From contig NC_035448.2 of the NCBI RefSeq assembly GCF_002127325.2, positions 123,795,422-123,859,421 on the forward strand: a DNA stretch of 64,000 nucleotides, given 5' to 3'. The first letter of the stretch is position 1, and each line of letters starts with the position of its first letter. This document shows, one piece after another, positions 59,279-64,000 of the stretch. Below the pieces are notes generated by a model. That model did not search any database. It saw only the letters and a list, made by a program, of their open reading frames with translations, and had not been told where the DNA came from. The translations under genes were made by a program, and so were the position numbers. Origin of the DNA: Helianthus annuus. Its lineage: Eukaryota; Streptophyta; Magnoliopsida; Asterales; Asteraceae.

Positions 59279-60412
59279 TGTCTACAATAGACAGCGCCAT
59301 GGATTCAAATGCTATTTCGATTAATCCTAGCATGGTCTAGCGAAACACCAAAATCTACCTTATATAAAGCATAGGAACACGTCTACCATACAAGCACATA
59401 ATCACAACATCACATAACACATAAACACGTAGTAACACATAAACACATAAGCATAGAAGCATATAAGCACATGAGGCAGTCAGAATACAGAAACCTATCC
59501 TTCAAGGTCGCGTGTTTGAGAATAGTAATTGCGATTGACGAGTACAAAGCGAGTAATATAGCATAAGCGAGTATCATAACATGAGATCATCTACAAGCAA
59601 CAAAGATTTGTTAGCATCAGGTAGTGTGTGTTGTGTGATCAGCGGAAGTATAAGGCGTTAGATCAAAACCAATAGTATCTCAAAATGCTAACAAATAAGC
59701 ATAAAACCACATAAAATTTCCACATAAAATGACAAATATCAGAGTCAGCAATTGCAGGCTCAGAGTCGAAACACATAAAATCAGCAATTGCGAGATCAAA
59801 ATCGAGGATAGATTGTCTAAGGCTAGATAGACGTCGACTACTCAAGGTGATTCGACTATTCTCAAGGACTCTTGGTACACAGTTTGGCTTTCGGGACTAT
59901 GCACTCGCCTCTATTTGGGCGAATGGCACGCATCCTTCCAGTTACAGTGTGACTTCAAGTCGTTGGAGTCCGTCGAGACCTTGGTGAGAGTTTTGTAAAA
60001 CCAAAATAGAAATCGGAACAAGTCGTCAAGGTTCGGGTTTCACCCCTGACTTAACAACTTTGTTCTTGTTTTGATAAAATAGAGAAGAAAATATGTGTTA
60101 AAGTACGGATTTCACTCCTGATTCAACGCAAATTCCCCTGTTTATAGATAAAATGCGGGTCGAACAAGTAATTTAGTCGAGAGTTTGCGGTTTTCACACC
60201 TAATCTCGACCTAATCACTCGTTCATTTTCGAAAAGTAGAGTGCAGTGATAGTGTAGTGTGGACGAGAATAGCGAGATATAGCAAGTAAGCTCGTAAAAA
60301 ACCCTTAAGGGTGAGCACAAGTCGGTCTGTTGGTACTTAGACTATAGTCTAGGTCGTTTCTAAAACATCGACCTGGACTAGGTCGAGTCTTGCCTAATTC
60401 CCTATAGTTAGA
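59279..60412 (-). other. 5' leader of element M
   Basis: About 1.1 kb between primer site and gag. No coding recognised. It includes AACACATAAACACATAAGC-like short repeats near 59390-59470. Confidence 0.6.
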
Positions 60413-60424
60413 GCTCTGATACCA
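60413..60424 (-). other. Primer-binding site of element M
   Basis: Minus strand TGGTATCAGAGC, three bases from the LTR at 60428. Confidence 0.92.
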
Positions 60425-60427
60425 ATC

Positions 60428-63122
60428 TGTCACACCCCAACCGATGACGGAAACATCGGGGCATGGCACTGAGCGAAACAGATTGTCCAAGAGAAATCCA
60501 TAACAACTACTATTACCGAATATTTAACGTTAAGTCCCTTACGAAAACATATTCAGCAAAATAATTATTACAGACATAAAATCTCAAAGACAGTAAATTG
60601 TTTCGACAACTCAGATTTAAATAAATTGTTTGTTTGTTTCTAGACTCTTCCTAACTCGATTCCACATAGCAAGCATCCTAGCAGGTAGCATCCTAAACAC
60701 CTGTCAAATACGTTAAAATACGGGTCAATACATATAGTGTAAAGGTGAGCATACAAGTTTGATATAGCATAACAGAGTTCGAAATCGTTTATGCATAACA
60801 AGCATGTAACATGTACAAAGTGAAGGCAAGTAGGTTATCGAAAGAGAAATATGCACAGACGTGACTGCGAGTTGTAGAATGCGCAACACATATCCCCACT
60901 GGGACATACGAAGTAAAGCCCTTAACAACCCCTGTCCACGACAGGTGCTGAGTCCAAACTATAGTACTATCGTTGCTAAAGTGTCAGGCAACAATCACTG
61001 TGTTAACATAGCATACAAGCATTCATCGAATAACACGTAGCATGCAGTACCGGTTAGCATATAAATAGTGTTTGCGTTGTGTGATTGATGTGATTTGAAT
61101 ATAGATAACGTATGTAACACCCAAAAGTGCGTAAAGCAAAAAGGGATCGAGTATACTTACAGATTGTGTTTAACAAGTAAACACTCTCTTGGATTGAAGC
61201 GAGCGCTGAGAGAGATTAGCCTGAATAGTTAACGATAGGATAAACGATAAGCAACGCGTAAAACGGTGCAATGGTGTTAAGTGTCGGATGGTAATCCGAT
61301 CGGATGGCAATCTGATTGGATGATCGGATGTCAATCCGTTCGGATGGTCATCCGATCGGATGGCCATTCGATTGGATTGACATCTTGTTTGGTAAGGATG
61401 TGTTTGTGTATGATGGCTTTGAAGTTTTCGCTGTAGCATTTTCAAAACAGAGAAGTATCTCTATCCTTCAGGTCGATCGATCGGATGGTGGTCCGATCGG
61501 GTGACGATCCGAATAGTAGGACACTTAGTGAGAACAAGTTGACAGCAGGGTCGTCACTCGATCGGATAGCAATCCGATCGGGTGGCAATCCGTTGATCAC
61601 TGTTCATGCATTGAACATGTTGAAAATTGTTTAAGTGTTGAAGTCCAAACGTCACATGGTCGGGTGGTCGTTCGATCGGATGGCAATCCGATCGGACGGC
61701 AATCCGTTCGACGTTCAAAACTCTGAAAAGGTTGAATTAATGTTTAAGTTTGGAACCAAGTGCAAGCCGATCGGACGGCTATCCGATCGGATGGCAATCC
61801 AATCGGACGGAAAATCCGTCCTAACAGCTTGATCATCTTGACACTTGATTGTTTTTGAAAGTTTTGCAGTTTTGATCAAGACGGTGTGATAACGTGCTAA
61901 ACAATGGAAACCTAGTCAAGAAGTGACCCGATCGAATAGGAACCACCCTAGTCCGATCAGTTAACTGGTCGAAACGGTTGTTCATGTTTAACCCGAAATC
62001 GGTAGTCTCTTTGATATAATCCAGATCTTGAACCGATATATCACTAAGAAAGAGTAGAAGATTAGAACGAGCTCTGATTCTATCGGTTTTGAGTGCATTG
62101 AGTGTAAAAGAGTTGAAAGAAAGTTAGAAAACCATCTTTCAATCATTTTAATCATGAATCTGTGTAGATTTATGCGAAAACATTGTTGATTCTTGTTGAA
62201 ATCCTTCAGATTTGAGTTGTTCTTGGTGGAATGATATCAAACTTGAAGTTCATAAGAACTCCATGATGACATCACCCTAGAACACCTCAAATCTGTTGAT
62301 TTCACGGTTAAAAGTTAAGATTCATAGGTGAAAAAGATGAAGGAGTGCATGTAGATAATAGAAGTACAAGATTTAGGTTGAAAACTTACAAGAATCGCGA
62401 GAATTCAAAAGAAAGAAGGCTGGAGTCCGGCTGGGTCGAGCGGAGAGCTGTCATATCAAGTGATGTGACAAGTGAAGGTATTTATAGGGTTTCCCAAAAA
62501 GGAAAGTGCAAAAGGGTCGAGTGGGTCACCAATTGGATGGTAGTCCGATCGGATGGCAGTCCGATCGGATGGCCACTCGATCGGGCGGCCACTAGATCCT
62601 GGTGTCCGGCGTGTTGAGTTTCGACGTTTCGATTCGCATGTTGAGCATTGCGATGCGTTTCAAGTGTGCGATGCGATAGATTAATAATAATCACACAAAT
62701 ACTATATCTAACATACAATCATCATAATTAACGGGCGTTTAGCCTCTGCGATTCGATTGCGATAGAGTTGCGATTGCGTTTCGATTAATCACCACAACAT
62801 AACATAAATAAACATGCACAAGTAACACATAAAGAGCACACACGTAAAACAATATCCAGAACGCATAATTCGGGCTGCGAATTCGATTGTGATGCGATAA
62901 GCGATAAAGCGATAAATCATGCGATAAATAGCGATTAAACCTCAATTATTAACAAGCACTCCACATAATACAACTAATACGATAAAATAATTAGATTATC
63001 TACAAGTCAAAGAAATCAAAACAGGAGTTAAGCAAGGAGTGACAGATCGCAATTAGCAATTTTTTCTTCCTTTGACTTCGATCTTGACTTTGACTTTGAT
63101 TTTCGAAACACGGGGTGTTACA
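60428..63122 (-). repeat. 5' LTR of element M with promoter
   Basis: 2,695 bp, the partner of 52077-54724. TATA box on the minus strand at 62476-62487, with ATCCGATCGGAT-type units at about 62525-62598 directly upstream. Further clusters lie at about 61284-61376, 61470-61590 and 61660-61820. Confidence 0.92.
62476..62487 (-). promoter_or_regulatory. TATA box of the element M 5' LTR
   Basis: Minus strand CCCTATAAATACC, conserved in the other LTR at 54118-54129. Confidence 0.65.
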
Positions 63123-63838
63123 ACCATTATATTTTGTGTAGCATATCCCTTTCGACCAATGTACTTTGGTTGTTCGTTCAATAGAACCGATGCCCTCACG
63201 TGTGTCCCGTCTATAGCACCAATGCAGTTCTACAAATACAAGACCATAACATAATTAAATCATTTATTAAAGTAATTGTAGCATTAGATACATTGAGCAT
63301 TAGATAATACCTTGAACATTGGATAATACCGAGGATTGTTTAAAATATGCGCAGGTACATCATCATTATAGTTTGCGGCTGGCTTGATGATATCAGCACT
63401 CATCTTAAGGACGGCGGCCAAAACTCTATAGTAATGTCTAGGAATTGTTTCCCCGGAATGATTAAAAGATTCTTGCACAAACCTGTTTGTACATCCATGA
63501 GCCAAAGTCATCAATAAGATTCCGACTGACTCCTCAATAGACATATGACATGTTTGTTTCAGTCCGTATTTAGTAACAAGATCAACGCATAACTATCTAA
63601 AAACAAATATGTTCAGCCAAAACATATCATAACACCGTCTCAGGTGGTCATTAAGAATTTCATTAATAAACTGGTGCCCAGTGCAATCCAAAGTGTGACA
63701 TGGTGTTCGCGCGTTACGCAAATTATGGGCTATTATTATCCCTTTCACAACTACTCCACATAACCTTTTAAATCCAATAACCTCATCATCCATATACTCT
63801 TCATCACGGTCATCTGAATCAGAGTAGTCACTATCCAT
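63123..63838 (-). pseudogene. HARBI1-like (PIF/Harbinger) transposase, exon 1 and start of exon 2
   Basis: Exon 1 is 63311-63838 (176 codons, start MDSDYSDSDDRDEEYMDDEV); exon 2 begins at 63229. The 81-bp intron has GT-AG ends and keeps phase. Conserved blocks of plant HARBI1-like proteins are clear: LDCTGHQFINEILNDHLRRC, MSIEESVGILLMTLAHGCTN, FNHSGETIPRHYYRVLAAVL and, in exon 2, NCIGAIDGTHVRAS, where the Asp is the first catalytic residue of the DDE nuclease. One in-frame TAG at 63593-63595 replaces the expected Gln codon (CAG to TAG). At 63123 element M interrupts exon 2. The enzyme would cut and join DNA for PIF/Harbinger transposition, normally together with a MYB-like partner; none is visible here. 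Non-functional as it stands. Confidence 0.9.
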
Positions 63839-63870
63839 CCTATATAAATATAAACATCAAACAACACATA

Positions 63871-64000
63871 ATGTCAAACGATCACATAAATTTAAATGTC
63901 AAACGATCACATAAATTTAAATGTCAAACGATAGCATAAATTAAAACGTCAAACAACCCATAATGTCAAACGATCTCATATATTTAAATGTCAAACGATA
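63871..64000. repeat. 25-26 bp tandem array at the right edge
   Basis: About five to six units of ATGTCAAACGATCACATAAA, starting near 63871, 63896, 63921, 63946, 63963 and 63986. They begin about 30 bp upstream of the transposase start codon and continue past the window. Confidence 0.85.

Larger units (their letters stand above)
52077..63122 (-). mobile_element. Ty3/gypsy element M inserted in the transposase exon
   Basis: 11,046 bp with a perfect ACCAT duplication (52072-52076 and 63123-63127). LTRs of 2,648 and 2,695 bp, initiator-Met primer site, polypurine tract (minus strand AGTAGGGGAGGC at 54725) and broken gag-pol on the minus strand. The LTRs differ at several percent of sites by eye, so the insertion is not recent. 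Its LTR 3' end matches that of the solo LTR at 4284-6726. Confidence 0.93.

Overview
This is plant nuclear DNA dominated by nested LTR retrotransposons, with one intact host gene and the wreck of one DNA-transposon transposase gene. The plant assignment rests on a four-exon expansin-like gene with canonical GT-AG introns, on seven retrotransposon primer sites matching the plant initiator-Met tRNA 3' end, and on plant-type Ty1/copia, Ty3/gypsy, hAT-like and PIF/Harbinger-like sequences. The retrotransposon proteins and LTR texture remind me of Asteraceae genomes; that is an impression, not a demonstrated assignment. I see no bacterial operon, CRISPR array, rRNA or convincing tRNA gene.

Layout. 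1-565: short degenerate repeats and a hAT-like terminus. 566-3955: the 5' part of a minus-strand gypsy element (A), with gag, primer site and LTR. 3956 to at least 9578 and probably past 11641: an old plus-strand copia element (B), interrupted by A, by a 2.4 kb solo LTR (4284-6726, target duplication ACACA), by a hAT-like element with a Tourist-like element inside it (8311-9426), and by a compact non-autonomous LTR element (D, 9579-11635, target duplication GTAAC). 11641-14229: AT-rich intergenic DNA. 14230-15340: an intact expansin-like B gene on the minus strand with its own TATA box. Its upstream DNA is cut 360 bp from the start codon by copia element E (15700-32676, AACTA), whose 5' LTR contains gypsy element G (22549-31936, AATAA). 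After 178 bp of host DNA comes copia element H (32860-47802, CAGTG). H holds a very young Gag-only element J (33382-39291, ATATA) in its 3' LTR, a MITE-like element K (40527-41445) in its RT, and a solo LTR L (42989-44747) in its integrase. 47808-51945: AT-rich intergenic DNA. 51946-63838: a minus-strand HARBI1-like transposase gene split inside exon 2 by gypsy element M (52077-63122, ACCAT). A 25-26 bp tandem array runs off the right edge.

Reading the nest. Matching target-site duplications give the order of events: G is younger than E, and J, K and L are younger than H. J LTRs differ at 3 of 549 positions by eye; D LTRs differ at roughly 23 of 470. Each older element has stops, frameshifts or insertions in its coding region. 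J has an uninterrupted 702-codon Gag-like ORF but no pol, so if it moves, it needs enzymes from elsewhere.

The most unusual pattern is in the promoters. Five different LTR families (A, G, J, L, M) each carry a family-specific cluster of short palindromic or near-palindromic motifs just upstream of the LTR core promoter. In G the motifs form hairpin-like inverted repeats with paired stem changes. In J the same core recurs in the untranslated leader, and a 28-bp palindrome lies beside the TATA box.
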